A DNA stretch of 64,000 bases, from positions 310,001 to 374,000 of the forward strand of contig JAAVTG010000711.1 of assembly GCA_011947345.1 (NCBI GenBank), given 5' to 3'. Of this stretch, positions 44,054 through 55,919 are shown one piece after another. The notes under the pieces are model-generated. The model was not told the DNA's origin. It ran no database searches and saw nothing but the letters and a program-made list of their open reading frames with translations. Both the position numbers and the translations under genes were made by a program. This stretch comes from Phytophthora quininea. Taxonomy: Eukaryota > Oomycota > Peronosporomycetes > Peronosporales > Peronosporaceae. Within the stretch, counting starts at the first letter, position 1; the number at the start of each line of letters is the position of its first letter.

Positions 44054-45837
44054 ATGGATAACGACGAGTTCGAGCAGCAGGGTCAGGAGAATGGCGAACA
44101 GGATCATGCAGAAGCATTAGAAGTCTCGCCGGACGATCCAGCCGCTCCTGAAGTTGAAGATCCGGACCCTGCAACACATGAGGAGACCGAACTCACTAAC
44201 GGATTGAACGGCAATGGAGACGTCGTCGACCAGGGCGAGCCTTCGTCTAATGTTTCCGAGATGGCTATGGCGGAATTCCTCCGCGCTTCGTCCGAGCAAT
44301 TGGAAGGCCACGAGTTCTCTTTGCTGGTGATTCTGCAGCCAGACAACGTGAGGCATCGAGTGACTGCCACGGCAGATACAACGCTGGGGTTGCTCCGACA
44401 AATGCTCTGCACCGATCTACAGCTAAACCCCGACCTCGTCAGCTTTCCAGATCTGCGCGGGCCTCGCGACGAGAATGTTAGCGAAGATGACTTGCAGCTC
44501 TCGGCGTATGGTCTGCCTACAAACTCCGGTGAGAGCGTTCTCGAAGCCTACGTGGCCAGACCGCCAACGACCAGCGACTACGTCATGCCGGATCGCATTC
44601 AAGTTCAGGTTTACAACGGTAAGACTCGGATAGTTCTCTCACGTTTTAAGCGCTGCTCACAGTGTGTTGACTAGAGGAGAGCGGCACCACCACCACGATC
44701 GTTGTCGACATTGAGAAATTCACCGACCACAAGCCGTATTTGGGAGGCTTTCGACACCGCAAGACGCAGCAGCAATTCCACCACGCGTCCACTCAGGTAC
44801 TGATCGATTGTTTTACTTGCTGTGTTTTGAGAGAAACTAAACGCGATCGCTTTTGTTCGATGAGCTAGACGATCTTGTCTCGAGCACGTCGTAATATGGG
44901 GCCGCCTCGCTTCCACCGCGAAACGCAGACGCAGCATCTCGTGACGCGGTCCCTACAGACCCACCGCGAGTCGGGAACACAAATGGCTCGGCGTGACTTG
45001 ATGATGGACGAGTCTTTCGACCGTCACGTGACTGCGCGTCCGTATTTCGACTCGTATCAACTCGACAGTCTTCGTGAAGACTCGGTGCTGCTTCTGCAGC
45101 GTCTGTGGCGAGGCTTCCGAGCTCGGATGTTTGTGTACAGTATCCGCGAACAACGCCGCCGCTCGAATCTGCTGGCGGAGATCGAAGCGCAGGAGAACGA
45201 GGCGGAAGACGTGACTCGCCAGCGGCGTGAAGTCAACCGTCGAATGCATCCCAACACTGTCAGCGACTTCGAAGTGCTTTACAACGAGCTGGACAAGTGG
45301 CGACAAGTGGAGTGTCGGAAAGTCCGCGAGCAGCGTCAACTCGATCCCAGCGAGCGACAGAAGGCGCTCGATGCGATTCTGGCCAAGGAGACCAAACTGC
45401 TTCAAACCATCGACCGTCTCAAATTGACAGCCACGGAAGCGAACCGCAAGCAGCGTATCGAAGCGATGCTGCAGTTCATGGCGCGTCCAAAGCAGTGGCA
45501 GATGAGCGACGGCGGCGTCAAGGAAGTGCACACGCCGTTCACCGTACGAGCTAAAGAGCTTATGGATCTGTACCACGGCCTGCGGACACCGTTGGGGTCG
45601 GTGGACGAGCGTTTGGACATGCTGCTGCATATCAAGTGGACGGTGCAGGAGTTCGACTGTCCGTTGACCCGCGAGCTCGTGGAACTCATCGACCGTGAAG
45701 CAGATATGCTCAGTCGCGGCCGTAACCAGAAGAGTCTCGAAGGACTCCGTAAACGACTCAACAACCTCTTCCTGCAGTTCATCGAGACGCCAGAGTTCAA
45801 CCCTGAGGCGGCTGCTCTCAAGCACGCGCGGGAATAA
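44054..45837 (+). CDS. IQUB: IQ motif and ubiquitin-like domain protein (IQUB-like)
   Basis: Three exons (44054-44618, 44675-44796, 44869-45837) with introns of 56 and 72 bp encode 551 residues. An acidic N-terminus is followed by a ubiquitin-like domain (about 85-170). KPYLGGFRHRKTQQQFHHA, a strong IQUB signature, spans exon 2. An IQ motif (LLQRLWRGFRARM, about 300) binds calmodulin or light chains, and a helical C-terminus follows. In animals and algae IQUB is a flagellar axoneme protein at the radial spokes, so a role in zoospore flagella is likely. It is shorter at the N-terminus than animal IQUB. It is convergent with DYNLRB, stops 27 bp apart. Confidence 0.88.
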
Positions 45838-45864
45838 TTGCACAACCTTTTGCTTTTCATCTCT

Positions 45865-46260
45865 TTAGTTGTTGTCCGTGGCGACATCCAGATCGGCCCC
45901 TGGATTGGGGTTCTGGATGACGATGAGCGCGTACTCCTTGTCGGGCGCGATCATGATCTCGTGCTTCTTGGAGCGGATACGCAGGAACGTCATGTCGTTG
46001 GTCGGGTCCAGCGTGCGGATCGTCGACTTGGCCTTGGCCGCCAGTTGCGAGATGAGCGCGGCGTGGTCCATGGCGAACTCCTCATCGCTGGTACTCGAGT
46101 AGATGGGTACCCCTCCTGGTTCACGATCAGTACGGCCTGCACGCCCTTGTGGCTCTTGATGCGCTTGATGGTCTCCTCGGCCTCGTACCCTGGCTACAGG
46201 CAATGCACAACGAGTGAGAGGCGCCGTCTAACGAGCTCCCATGCGGCGCAGCATTACCAT
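45865..46260 (-). CDS. DYNLRB: Roadblock/LC7 dynein light chain
   Basis: A dynein accessory light chain of the roadblock fold, serving cytoplasmic and flagellar dynein. Exon 2 (46193-45865) encodes [22 protein letters not shown], then after the CCCC at 46110-46113 (one base short) [12 protein letters not shown], and the conserved [19 protein letters not shown] and LIVIQNP. The best start is the ATG at 46258-46260, directly followed by a 64-bp GT-AG intron (46194-46257), leaving a first coding exon of just the start codon. The joined protein is 110 residues, close to the family norm. Another first exon further upstream is possible. It is divergent from importin alpha, starts 69 bp apart. Confidence 0.88.
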
Positions 46261-46329
46261 GATCTCGACTGTTTGGAAAGTGTAACCCGATAGGTATCCA
46301 TTTGAAAAAACGTTTTTGGCTCAGTAAAA

Positions 46330-48174
46330 ATGCCGCCGCGTACCCCTCGCAGCTCGCTGAAGAAGCACGACGCTGCCGCCGAGTCGCGCGCGCTCAAGGC
46401 CCGGCGCCAGCGCACCAGCACGCAGGTGCGCAAGGACAAGCGCCGAGCTGCCGTGCAGACCAAGCGCCGTCGCCTCATGACCAGCGACCAAACCCCGCTG
46501 ACGGGTAGAAGCATCACCGAGCTGGTTACGGTGCTGAAGGACACGAGCAGCGCGTCGGCCGCCAAGAGTCAGGCGCGCTTCGAGACGCTCAAGGAGATCC
46601 GCGTGCTGCTAGCCACACACGAGCGCGACTACGAAGTCGTGGAGCAGATCATCGAGTCTGGGGTACGTGTTCGAGTCAAAGTGTCTCCATTGAAGATAGA
46701 TTTGTATGGGAACTATTGCGAGGGGTTACACTTACGCGACATATCACTGCGGACGGAGATTTTATTTATAGCAAGTACTGACGGATATTATATTTTTTTT
46801 ATGGATTTCACGTAGATTGTGCCGGTGATGGTGTCGCTGTTGAACTCTGCGTCTCCTCTGGCTAGTGCCACTCGCACGGGAGGAGAAGTGTACCGTGAAA
46901 TTCTGTGGTGCTTGACCAACATTGCTAGCGGGCAATACGAACACACCAAATTGGTTTTGCCTGCAGTGCCTCGCCTGCTGCAGTTTCTGGAGGGATCCAA
47001 CCACTCTTTGGCGGAGCATTCCGCTTGGGTGTTGGGCAATATCGCAGCGGACTGCGAGGAATTCCGTCAGCAACTCATCGCCAATGGAGCAGTCCTTCCG
47101 TTGGTCAAGTTACTGAGTAACCCTAGCGAAAAAGAGCTGGCCAAGACCAGCGCTTGGGCGCTGTCTAACCTGGCGCGTGGATACGAAACCCCGGCCAAGC
47201 CGTTCGTAGACGCAGGTATTCTTCCTGTGGTAGTGAAAGGTCTGCAGCAGCCGAGCTCTACTGCCACTTTTAGTGAGGAGATTGTGGTGGAAGTTGCATG
47301 GTTACTGAGCTTCCTAACCGCGCGAGAAGAAGAGCACCTTAAACTCATGCTGGAGAACGGGCTAGTGAAGCTGCTGCTGCCGTACTTCCAGACCAACAAC
47401 GAGCTGCTGCTGACGCCCATCCTGCGTGTGTTTGGCAACGTTTGCTGCGGCTCGCCAGACCATCACACAGACGAGTGGCAAATGCCGTACGTCCGTCGCC
47501 TCCTCGCAGCGGACTCGGTCGTCTTGCCCAAGCTGAAAGAGTTCCTCCAGCCTTCTGCTGCTGGAGCGGAACAAAAGTCTCTGGCGGCTGAAGCGGCCTG
47601 GGTGATTTCGAATCTGGCAGCGACTGACGCCCAAGTGGTGGAGCTGCTCATGCAAGTGCAACTGCTGCCTCTGTTAGGCCAGCAGTTCAAGGATGGCAAC
47701 TACGAAGTCCGACGGGAAGTAGCTTTCGCCCTGACCAACATTGCGCTCACCAGTGCGGCACATATGGAGAAGGTGCTGGCCTTTGACGTTCTAAAAGGCT
47801 TCCTACATCTCCTGACAGTAGCGGATGTAGCTATCGTCGGCAACTCGCTGCGTTTTATCGAGAATGTGCTGCGTGTGGTGCCTCGTGGGGTGTCACTCGT
47901 AGAAGTGAACGAGGGCATCGACGCTCTGGAGACTGTGCAGTTCGAGAGCGGCGAAGAGCACTTGTCCAAATGGGCTGCAGCGCTTGTCAACGAGTTCTAC
48001 GGAGAGAACTACGGCATCAATTCGCCTCCAGCCGCGGGCATGCCAAGCGGGTTTAGCTTTCCCACTGCGGAGAGTGCGCCAACGCCATTTGGCCTCGACA
48101 ACGGGGCAGCAGCTCCAGGACCCGGCGGCCGAGGAAGAGGCGCCCACATGACCACCCCAGCCTGGAAGAAATAG
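46330..48174 (+). CDS. Importin alpha (karyopherin alpha)
   Basis: Two exons (46330-46662, 46816-48174) around a 153-bp intron encode 563 residues. The Arg/Lys-rich N-terminus (RALKARRQRTSTQVRKDKRR) is an importin-beta-binding domain. Eight or more ARM repeats follow, with the Trp-Asn-like cargo-binding patterns AWVLGNIAAD, AWALSNLARG, AWLLSFLTA and AWVISNLAA, and the C-terminus is Gly/Pro-rich. It carries nuclear-localisation-signal cargo into the nucleus with importin beta. Replacement of Asn in one repeat (WLLSFL) and the long tail mark it as a divergent paralogue rather than the canonical alpha 1. Start is the only Met before the IBB domain. Confidence 0.9.
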
Positions 48175-48309
48175 TCTAAGCACAGCAGCAGCAACACCAT
48201 GAATGACATCGAACAATGGCAACACTTTAAGCGCAAAGAGCTTTTGGTTTTGACAACACTAAACGGTGAACATCCACAGACAAAACGACGACACGCTACA
48301 AGAACGAGC

Positions 48310-49145
48310 TCAGTTATAAGCTGCAGTTTGGCCCGCTGTCGCTGTCGTGGGGGCACCTGCAGGAGCTGCAAGTGGGGCGGAACTCGGGCCAAAAGCATTG
48401 GGATTGGCGTTGACACCCGCACTCGCGCCAGCACCACCAGCAGCGTCATTTTGGCCGAATGTCGCGTTCACGCCTCCAGTGGCCTGAGGCCCCGTCTCGC
48501 TACCAATCTGTACGGAAACACTACCAGCCCCGCCGTTTGTCGTCACGGATGCACCACCTGCGACGGAAGGGAAGGAGTTGCTGGCGCGCCACCATTGCCG
48601 AAAGTGTTAGCATTGGTATTGACTCCACCCGTGTTAGCAGCCCCGCCGATGTTCGCCGCTCCTTGGACATCACCACCGACATCAGCCGCAGCCGTGTTCC
48701 CGGTCGCATCATTCACCCCAACTGAAGCTGGACTACCGTTGGTGGTTTTCGAGATGGAGTGAGTGTTTCCGTTCGCATCGGTAATGCTTGCACTTACTGA
48801 CGCACCACCACCTCCGACGGAAGGGAATGGCGTCACCGGCGCAGCTCCGTTGCTGAAAGCATTAGCGTTGGTATTGACCCCGCTTGTTCCGGTCGTTCTT
48901 GCAGCGCCAGTCGTGCCAGCGCCGGCCTCGTTGGCATTCACCGCGACATCAACTCCGCCCGTGCTGCCAGTAGTAGCGTCATGCCAGCCTTGTCTGTTGT
49001 TCACCCCAGCGTTAACCCAGGTAGCGCCCGTGTTGATCCCGTTGGTAACTTGAGCACCACCGTAGGTCTGGGCAAACGCACTCACTTGTTCGGAAAGCAT
49101 CGTTCCGACGATGCAAAGAGCAACCAAAGACTTGCAGGACAGCAT
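48310..49145 (-). CDS. Secreted Ala/Gly/Asn/Thr-rich repeat protein
   Basis: The signal peptide (about 1-23, ending SEQVSA) is followed by a repetitive protein with GVNTNANAFSNGAAPVTPFPSV-like units, repeated at about residues 88, 180 and, after a frame change, 250 (VNANPNAFGPSSAPLAAP). The frame changes near 48574, where the second repeat has one base fewer than the first; adding a base restores the repeat register and gives 278 residues. It is probably an extracellular or wall-associated oomycete protein of unknown role. Confidence 0.65.
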
Positions 49146-49518
49146 TGTCGTGGATAAGACGGTCGAATGGAAGACAATTCGGTAATGAGGTCTCTTCGGA
49201 TCCGCGAACGAGCCGTCAACCGCTTAGGAGGTAGCGTACATGAGCCCGAGGTGTCGAAGATACGGTATCTGGTAGATTGCTGTCGTCCTTGCAGCTGATG
49301 AGTCTTTAGTGGCTTCCATTTTGCCAACTACAGGACCAACAACCACATTAGTAGAGCATGTTGACCAGAGCAGAATAAGAAGACTTGCAGCCAGACGGCG
49401 GTGGCCGTCACCCTGTGCGATACATTCTACGGGTTGAGCTACTTGGTTGCGATGGCAAACATTATATTTCTTCTGCTGGACGAACATCGTGCGTCTTCAA
49501 AATTCAAAACCGGCCAGT

Positions 49519-50642
49519 CTAATTGCTGAGCTCGTCCTTGTAGAACGGAAAGTCGTTGTAGCCCTTGCCGCCCAGTGCCGAGTTGTAGTACACTTCTCGT
49601 CCAGCCTCGGGGTTGAGCGGCCAGTCGTTCTGGAACCGCTCGGCCAGGTCTGGGTTCGAGATGTACAGCCGACCGAAGCCCACAAGGTCGGCCGACCCGC
49701 TGCGAATCGTCCCCTCCGCAAAGTCTCGCGTGTAGTTGTTGTTGGCCATGACGACCCCCTTGAACGCCGTCTTGGCATCGAACGCCGTGGTGAGTCGGCA
49801 CTTGTCGGTGTACCCGAAGCCGAAGCCGTCCAGGATGGCCAGGTAGCCCAGCTCGTACGTGCTCAGACGCTCCATCACAAACTTGAACATCTCGTAGTTG
49901 TCCTCACTGCCCATACCGGCAAACGCGCCATTGGGGGCGAGACGAACGCCGATGCGGTGCGATGGAACGGCCGTCTTGACGGCCTCGACGATCTCCAGCA
50001 GCAGCCGCGCGCGGTTCTCGAATGAGCCGCCGTATTGGTCCGTACGCTTGTTGGTGGTCGACTGCAGGAATTGGTCGATCAGGTATCCGTTGGCGCCGTG
50101 GATCTCGACACCGTCGAAGCCTGCCTTCAAGCGAGTTCGGCGCCGTGACGGTACGACTCCACCACTCCGGGGATCTCGTCGGTCTCTAGAGCTCGCGGGG
50201 TCTCGTACGGAGACGTCTCGTAGTTGGCGCTGCGAGTGTGGCCGCTTTCAAGACGCACCGCCGACGCCGACACCAGATCCCCCTTGGGGTTGAAACTGGT
50301 GTGGCCCTGACGTCCCATGTGCCACATCTGCATGAAGATCTTGCCGCCCTTCTTGTGCACGCGCTCGGTCACGCGCTTCCAGCCTTCCACGTGGGCGTCG
50401 GTGTAGCACGCAGCGGCATGGTACCAGCCGTAGCCCTGCTCCGAGATGGCGGTGGCCTCCGAGATGATGAGGCCGGCGCCGGCACGCTGTTCGTAGTAGA
50501 GCTCGTTGTCTTCGGACGGAACGCGGTCGGCGTTGGCGCGCCCGCGACTAAGCGGACCGAACACGATGCGGTTCTTGAGCTCCAGGTCGTCGCCGAGCTG
50601 TAGCGGAGTGAAAAGCTTGTAGTCGGCGGTGACGGCAGCCAT
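49519..50642 (-). CDS. Old Yellow Enzyme family NADH:flavin oxidoreductase
   Basis: An FMN-dependent ene-reductase that reduces activated C=C bonds (enones, possibly oxylipins). Two minus-strand frames join near 50130 with one base lacking, giving 374 residues, the family's usual size. Motifs are LFTPLQLGDDLELKNRIVFGPLSR (start), QMWHMGRQGH with the active-site region, FDGVEIHGANGYLIDQFLQ, DQYGGSFENRARLL and the phosphate-binding SADLVGFGRLYISNPDL. The Met at 50642 is chosen over the open frame from 50756 because the family sequence begins there. A role like plant 12-oxophytodienoate reductase is conceivable but not shown. Confidence 0.9.
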
Positions 50643-51263
50643 GGTTGCTAGGAAGTTGGAGAACGGGTAGGAGATAGTGGTGGCCAAAGCGGGAATGAGA
50701 TCGACATCTTTTGCCACGTGGGGCCGCCGGTCAGACTTGGAGGAGTCCTCGAACAAGAAACAGCAAGATGATTTGCATTACGTCAGCCATGTCGTGTACG
50801 AATCTGTGACGTGTGAGAACAGGCTTCAACCAGGACTTCGCATCAGCGGAGATACAAGCTGTAGCTCTGAAACTGATACAAAGGCCGCAATCGCACCACG
50901 AGTGAATACAGTCACGCCTCTCTACTTGACAGGCGTTTGGGCCGCTGAAAATGGACCATTCACTTAGAGGATCGATCAAATTGAGGGAGAAGCTTTTATT
51001 TCATATGTGTGGTTATGGCTGCAAGAAGATGTCCATAGTTGTTTGGCGCCTTCTGTGAACTAACTGCATTCTTGCTGGTTGTGTTGTGCTCAAGATCATT
51101 TGTTGTTCTCGGCTTGTATCACCAGCACACTGAAAAGAAAAGCAGACAACTCCAAGCAATGCTTCAACGCAACTGAAGCTGGTATGGGAGGTTCTTCTGT
51201 GTCTTCCTCGCTGTCAGAAGTGCTCAGTGTCTCTGTATCATCCACATGAGGTCGTGGATATCC

Positions 51264-51512
51264 TCACTCGCATCCACTCCAATATACTCCTCTGATAGTC
51301 TTCTTGAAAGTGGCGCGCACCCATTCGATGACCTCGGCGTGGTGCATGGTAGGATGTCGCCTGCACTTTAAATTGACTTGGAGCTTCTCTTGAGTTAGCG
51401 TGGGAGCAACACTACCAGGAGCCATCTTCCGGGCTGGAAGTCGTGCGGTATGACTTGATTCGTGCGGGATTGAGTGTAAACCACACGATTTGATTGGCGT
51501 GGAGTCGTCCAT
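51264..51512 (-). mobile_element. Possible pogo/Tc1-type transposase N-terminal fragment
   Basis: An 82-codon frame includes LQVNLKCRRHPTMHHAEVIEW, which resembles the helix-turn-helix start of pogo-like transposases (a K-hydrophobic run then HP and a second helix ending in a Trp). No DDE domain follows. It lies next to a hAT remnant. The intervals 50643-51263 and 51513-51696 show nothing further. Confidence 0.28.
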
Positions 51513-51696
51513 TTAGCGAGGGAATTACCAAACGTTGCTGTCAGATCGCGGATAAAGGGGTGTGGTGCAAGTAGAGGAGTAGCATAGTGAAACCTATACT
51601 GTTCGGTTTGGACAGCGAGGTCTCTGTCAACTAGAGGTGATTTCAGCAATTGAAGGGGTCCATTTAAAGAGGTGTGACTGTATGACGTTTGAACAT

Positions 51697-52387
51697 TCAA
51701 TCGCGTGTATCAATATCATCATGATACTCTTGATACAGTATCAAGCTATCTTGCTGACTTTGTAGTAGTCTTTTGTACTCTTGCCCGTTTGATCTCATAA
51801 GACAAAGCACTTCTGCACGTTTGTCGTCAAGGCATGTGCGAAAATCGTTGATAATGTATCCGCTTAGACTGAAGAATGGCTCTTGTGCTGCAGTAGACAT
51901 CGGTTTACAGAGATACACTCTTGCAAGGACAGCAACCGAGGGAAAGTCTCTCTCTCCATGATCGCGGAACCATTTCAAGACGTCGGTAGCTCTGTAGTGT
52001 TCGAGTAGGCTGTACTCGCCGTCGTTCGACTGGCATGGCCAAGTTACCGATAACTCTTCGCCAGATTTTGGTAGCTGCTCTTCCTTGGTTAGTTGTGGCT
52101 GACACTCGTGTGGATGGCACTTCAACATCTAACAACGAGCAAATGGGGTCGCTGGTGCTCTGATCAGCATGACACCATTCGCCGCTAGATGGCGTAGTGC
52201 TCGGTGTCATCTGACGCTTTCTGTAGCTTGTAAGCGCTTGGAATATTTTGCGAAGTGACATTGAGTTGGTTAAGACTAGCTCCTTTCCTACAGAGGCTTC
52301 CTTGTGGGCAACGCCTCCGTCGTCTCTAGACCAGTCGTTGCGCTGATGAAATGCCTCTGATGCTGTTGCCTGTTGATGCGGCCCCAC
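51697..52387 (-). mobile_element. hAT transposase C-terminal remnant
   Basis: The last 100 residues of a minus-strand frame ending at 51697 match the hAT dimerisation domain: VLKWFRDHGERDFPSVAVLAR, then a STAAQEPFFSLSGYIINDFR block corresponding to the S-x-E-R-x-F-S-x-a-G region. Glu-Pro replaces the usual Glu-Arg. Upstream coding (to about 52387) switches frame and the catalytic core is not recognisable, so the element is dead. No terminal inverted repeats were found by eye. Confidence 0.7.
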
Positions 52388-53354
52388 TTGATATGAAGCA
52401 AGCTAACGCAAGTGGCATGTTGACGCGGCGGCAGCTTGCCGTCTACGAGCGTTGTCGTCAACCTTGTTCACCACTGCACCGCACTACACTTTCATAAGTT
52501 GAATATAGATGGCCTCATGTTCTTGCTCTGCTTGATGGGGTGTTTTGTTAGTGGGAGTTGCTTTCGACAAGAAACTTCTAAGGCACTAGTAGTAGTACTT
52601 GATATTGTATTTGGAGAGTATCGTCTCGAAGCACGATGGTATCGTTGATGCTGATGCAGGTTCGTTGACCGCATCAACATCCCGTTGATACACACGTTGT
52701 GCTACCTGTATCTGATGGGGTATCAAGCATGATGCGAAGCCCTGGCTTCAACTTGCTGGTCAACAGTTGCCGCTGTAGCCCCTCGGTCATGCCAGCAGCG
52801 TTGTCCCCGGGCTAGTGCTGCCCCATGTCAGGCTCGGTACGCACAAACTCGGATGCAGACACTACCTAGCAATACATGCATTGACGATGAGAGTAGTCAT
52901 GGACACGGAATCCATTCGTGAAGACAACGCGGGTGATGACAAACTGACCCATGCCAGGCGGGCCACGCGTATATTCCTACCGATATCGAGCAGCCAAGAC
53001 AAAGAATCGGAAGCGAAACCTTCACGTGTTCATGCAGTTTTGAATGATCGTACATACATGTCCACCTAAACAACGATTTATTAGCTGCTGGAGTGGTTAT
53101 CGGCTTCTGCTTGGTGGTAACGCTTCTCTTCCAATCCGAGCAAGCAGCAGGCCGGCATTCTTTCTCTCTGTTCGCATCAGCTTTTGGTGGGTCATCTTCA
53201 CTGGCACATTAAGTGCAATAGTGGCGATATCCTCAAGGATTCTTCTCATCTTGGAAATGGTCCCAGTTGGTACTCATCGTCGGCATCCGAAGTTCGTCGT
53301 GCTCCATTTGTTTGATTGTCCAACGAGCACAGCAAGCGCTGTATGCCGGCAGGA
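52388..53354. other. Intergenic, transposon debris
   Basis: Short frames with many stops on both strands. It may include decayed upstream parts of the hAT element. No gene supported. Confidence 0.4.
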
Positions 53355-53435
53355 TTTTGATACATTTCGTGCTTTGCACGTAGACCCCATCGGACAGTCG
53401 ATTAACATGAGTATTGCCTGGTGTTCGTCATTTTT
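53355..53435 (+). promoter_or_regulatory. NLP copy 2 promoter elements
   Basis: TTTTGATACATTTCGTGCTTTGCA at 53355-53378 matches the block upstream of NLP copy 1. CGTCATTTTT at 53427-53436 fits the oomycete initiator consensus (TCATTYY) about 35 bp before the ATG. Confidence 0.42.
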
Positions 53436-53467
53436 CGATTGTCCTCGCCGTCCACACGCACTCCATC

Positions 53468-54202
53468 ATGAAGTTTGGGGCCTTCTTCCTCGCCGCAGTC
53501 TTGTCGGTCCTGACGGTTCAAGCGCAAGACACCCAGCAGCAGCAGCAGCAGCAACAACAACAGCCACAAGAGTGGCACCCCAAGACCATCCCGCACAGCG
53601 ACGTCAAGCCCTTTGCACAGCCCGAGCCGGTCACGATCTCTGAAAAGGCCGCCATCAAGTTTAAACCACATATCGCTATCAACACGGGCTGTGTCCCGTA
53701 CCCTGCCGTCAACGACATTGGCGAGACTAGCGGCTGCCGAGGGTCCGGCCACGGCTCGCAAGTATACGGTCGATCGACGTGGTTCAGGGACGTCTGGGCC
53801 ATCATGTACTCCTGGTACTTCCCCAAGGACGCGCCGTCGAGTGGCATGGGCCACCGCCACGACTGGGAGCACATTGTCATCTGGATCGACAACCCCGACG
53901 TCGCGCACCCCAGGATTCTTGGCGCCTCGCCGTCTTACCACAGCGGCCACAAGAAGTACGCGCCGGTGCCTGCAGACAAGATCGACGGCACCAGCGTCAA
54001 GGTCAAGTACGAGCACAGCTGGCCGCTGAACCATGCGTTGGATCTCACCGCCGAGAAGGGCGGCGTGCAGGACCTCATCATGTGGAACCAGATGACGGAC
54101 TTCGCGCGGCGAGCGCTGAACGACACCAGTTTCGGCAAGGCCAACGTGCCCATGAACGACCACCACTTTGTCCGGAAGCTCGAGCAGGCGTGGCCGTTCT
54201 AA
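53468..54202 (+). CDS. NLP (NPP1-type necrosis-inducing-like protein), copy 2
   Basis: A 244-residue paralogue of the NLP at 31525. It has a signal peptide (about 1-20), a polyglutamine run (about 23-33, CAG/CAA), two Cys, an intact GHRHDWE (about 127-133) and the [15 protein letters not shown] block. Relative to copy 1 it lacks an 11-residue segment between GETSG and CRGSG, right beside the second Cys, and has several substitutions (for example DVAHPR for AVPEPK). Expression and activity cannot be judged. Start at 53468 puts the signal peptide first. The family acts on plant plasma membranes. Confidence 0.93.
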   Translation: MKFGAFFLAAVLSVLTVQAQDTQQQQQQQQQQPQEWHPKTIPHSDVKPFAQPEPVTISEKAAIKFKPHIAINTGCVPYPAVNDIGETSGCRGSGHGSQVYGRSTWFRDVWAIMYSWYFPKDAPSSGMGHRHDWEHIVIWIDNPDVAHPRILGASPSYHSGHKKYAPVPADKIDGTSVKVKYEHSWPLNHALDLTAEKGGVQDLIMWNQMTDFARRALNDTSFGKANVPMNDHHFVRKLEQAWPF

Positions 54203-55919
54203 TACATTAAACCTCCCAATACCGGCCCCCGCAACGACCAAGTTGCATTTTCACTTGCTTCCGGATCTTCAAGGGGACACGCAGTTCATTCGTAGCTTAG
54301 AAGTCGAAAACTTGTTGAGGTGGCCACGAGTACCTAATTGTGGCGAATGAACTTGCGCTTGAGACGAGTATTGTGTGCTTGGTCCCATGTAGACCAGAAG
54401 TGTACTGGATGCGCGCAATTCATGCTGGTCTTCGAAGCGAAAGCCAGGAAACAACGGCAGTAGAAGCGCTGGGATGGGTGAGGTCTTGGCGGAGTGGCTA
54501 CAGTCGTAGCTGCGCTTGTACGGCTCAGCAATGAGAAGCTTGGACATTAGCAATACCAAAGTGGGTCTGGGATTATGGCGACGCGGACGGTGCCTGGCCA
54601 TCTGGAGCATGGAGTAGCTGACGAAGTGCAGCGAGATACTTGGAGAGGGTCGGAAGCACGCCAGGAGACCGACCCATGACGACTTTATGAGCTGCCAAGC
54701 CGCAGACATCAACGACCGCGCTGGATCCGGCGTGAGGCGAAGGGAAGCGAGTCGAGCGGCATGTGCCAGACGGCCTCATTGTCAAACGTAATCACGAGCC
54801 GGTCATCGACTTGAAGCGGCCAGCTTGGACCGTGAAGCTTGTCGTAGTGGCGGTAACTATCTGCACAGCGAGGCTAGACAACGAAGCGGCGAGATGCGGG
54901 ACAGAACGAGCTTTGCAGAAAGCGCCGGGACAATCCGTACAGCACGCGTCTTGTAGACTTGTAGAACTTGGTAAGGCGGCGCCCGACTGTGGCTGTTTCA
55001 ATGGTGAGCACCAGCCTCTTATCAGCGTGAGGTAGTTCATCATGCTCTTGATACTGGCAGCAGACTGACGTGGCGTCGAGCCGGCCTTCCGACGCTGAAG
55101 AATGCGGCGATGCAGGAGCGATGCAGCGACGTTGCCGAGATGGCAGCAACGCTGCTGGAAGGACTGCGGTCGTGTCGTTGCAGACGGCGACGAGCACGTC
55201 TTCCTGCATACCGTTCTTGAGATCCATCGACGCCAAGCGCAGCACTCTTACCTTGACAGTCAGTGAAAGTGCGAATTTCTTTCGCGATTCCCACGAGAAC
55301 TGTCTCGATCGGAATTGACAATTCCAGTATGAATGTCTTGGCTTTTGTATGCCGCAGAGAAAGAGCGGTGCGCTGCCAGCCACAATTCCGGGCTTGAACG
55401 CAGCTGCGCGCTTGATCCATCGAGTTAACACGAATTGTGTACTGGTATCGGCAATAGACGCGGCATTTTGGTCTTGGCGGCATCGATGCCGTGGCGGTGG
55501 CGGCGCCGTTTGTCGTGCCAACTCTGCCGAGAGAGACCCCCACGGCTATCGTCAGCTGCAACCACGATCCGCAGGAGCACTCGCCCCACGCGCTGTCCAA
55601 CGGCGCCGACATGCCCGCGCATGGACTCAGCCGCGCACGTTTCGCCGTAATATTTGGCACAATCACGCCCAGACTCTTCAACGTGCTCTGCCAAAGCAAA
55701 GCGTGCAGCTCTGCCTCTCTGCTGCCGAACCATCATGGCCATCATGCAGAGAGCTCCGCCTAGAGACCGCTTCAAAGTATACTACATGTTGAGAGCATAC
55801 GTTTCTATACACTGCCGTTCTTTCATGCCGCCGCGTGCACTTCCGCCGCGGGCTATCGCTTTGCCTATTAGTTTCCTGCCTACATTTACTCATGGGGTCG
55901 CCAAAAATATAAAAACTAC
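54203..55919. other. Interval of 1.7 kb with fragmentary frames
   Basis: Minus-strand pieces with some coding appearance (LSLTVKVRVLRLASMDLKNG near 55230; LVITFDNEAVWHMPLDSLPF near 54770) lie in different frames and cannot be joined simply. They may be a decayed gene. No family recognised. Confidence 0.35.

Noticed and set aside
48199..48762. A 187-codon plus-strand frame over the repeat protein
   Set aside because: Antisense shadow of the repetitive secreted protein.
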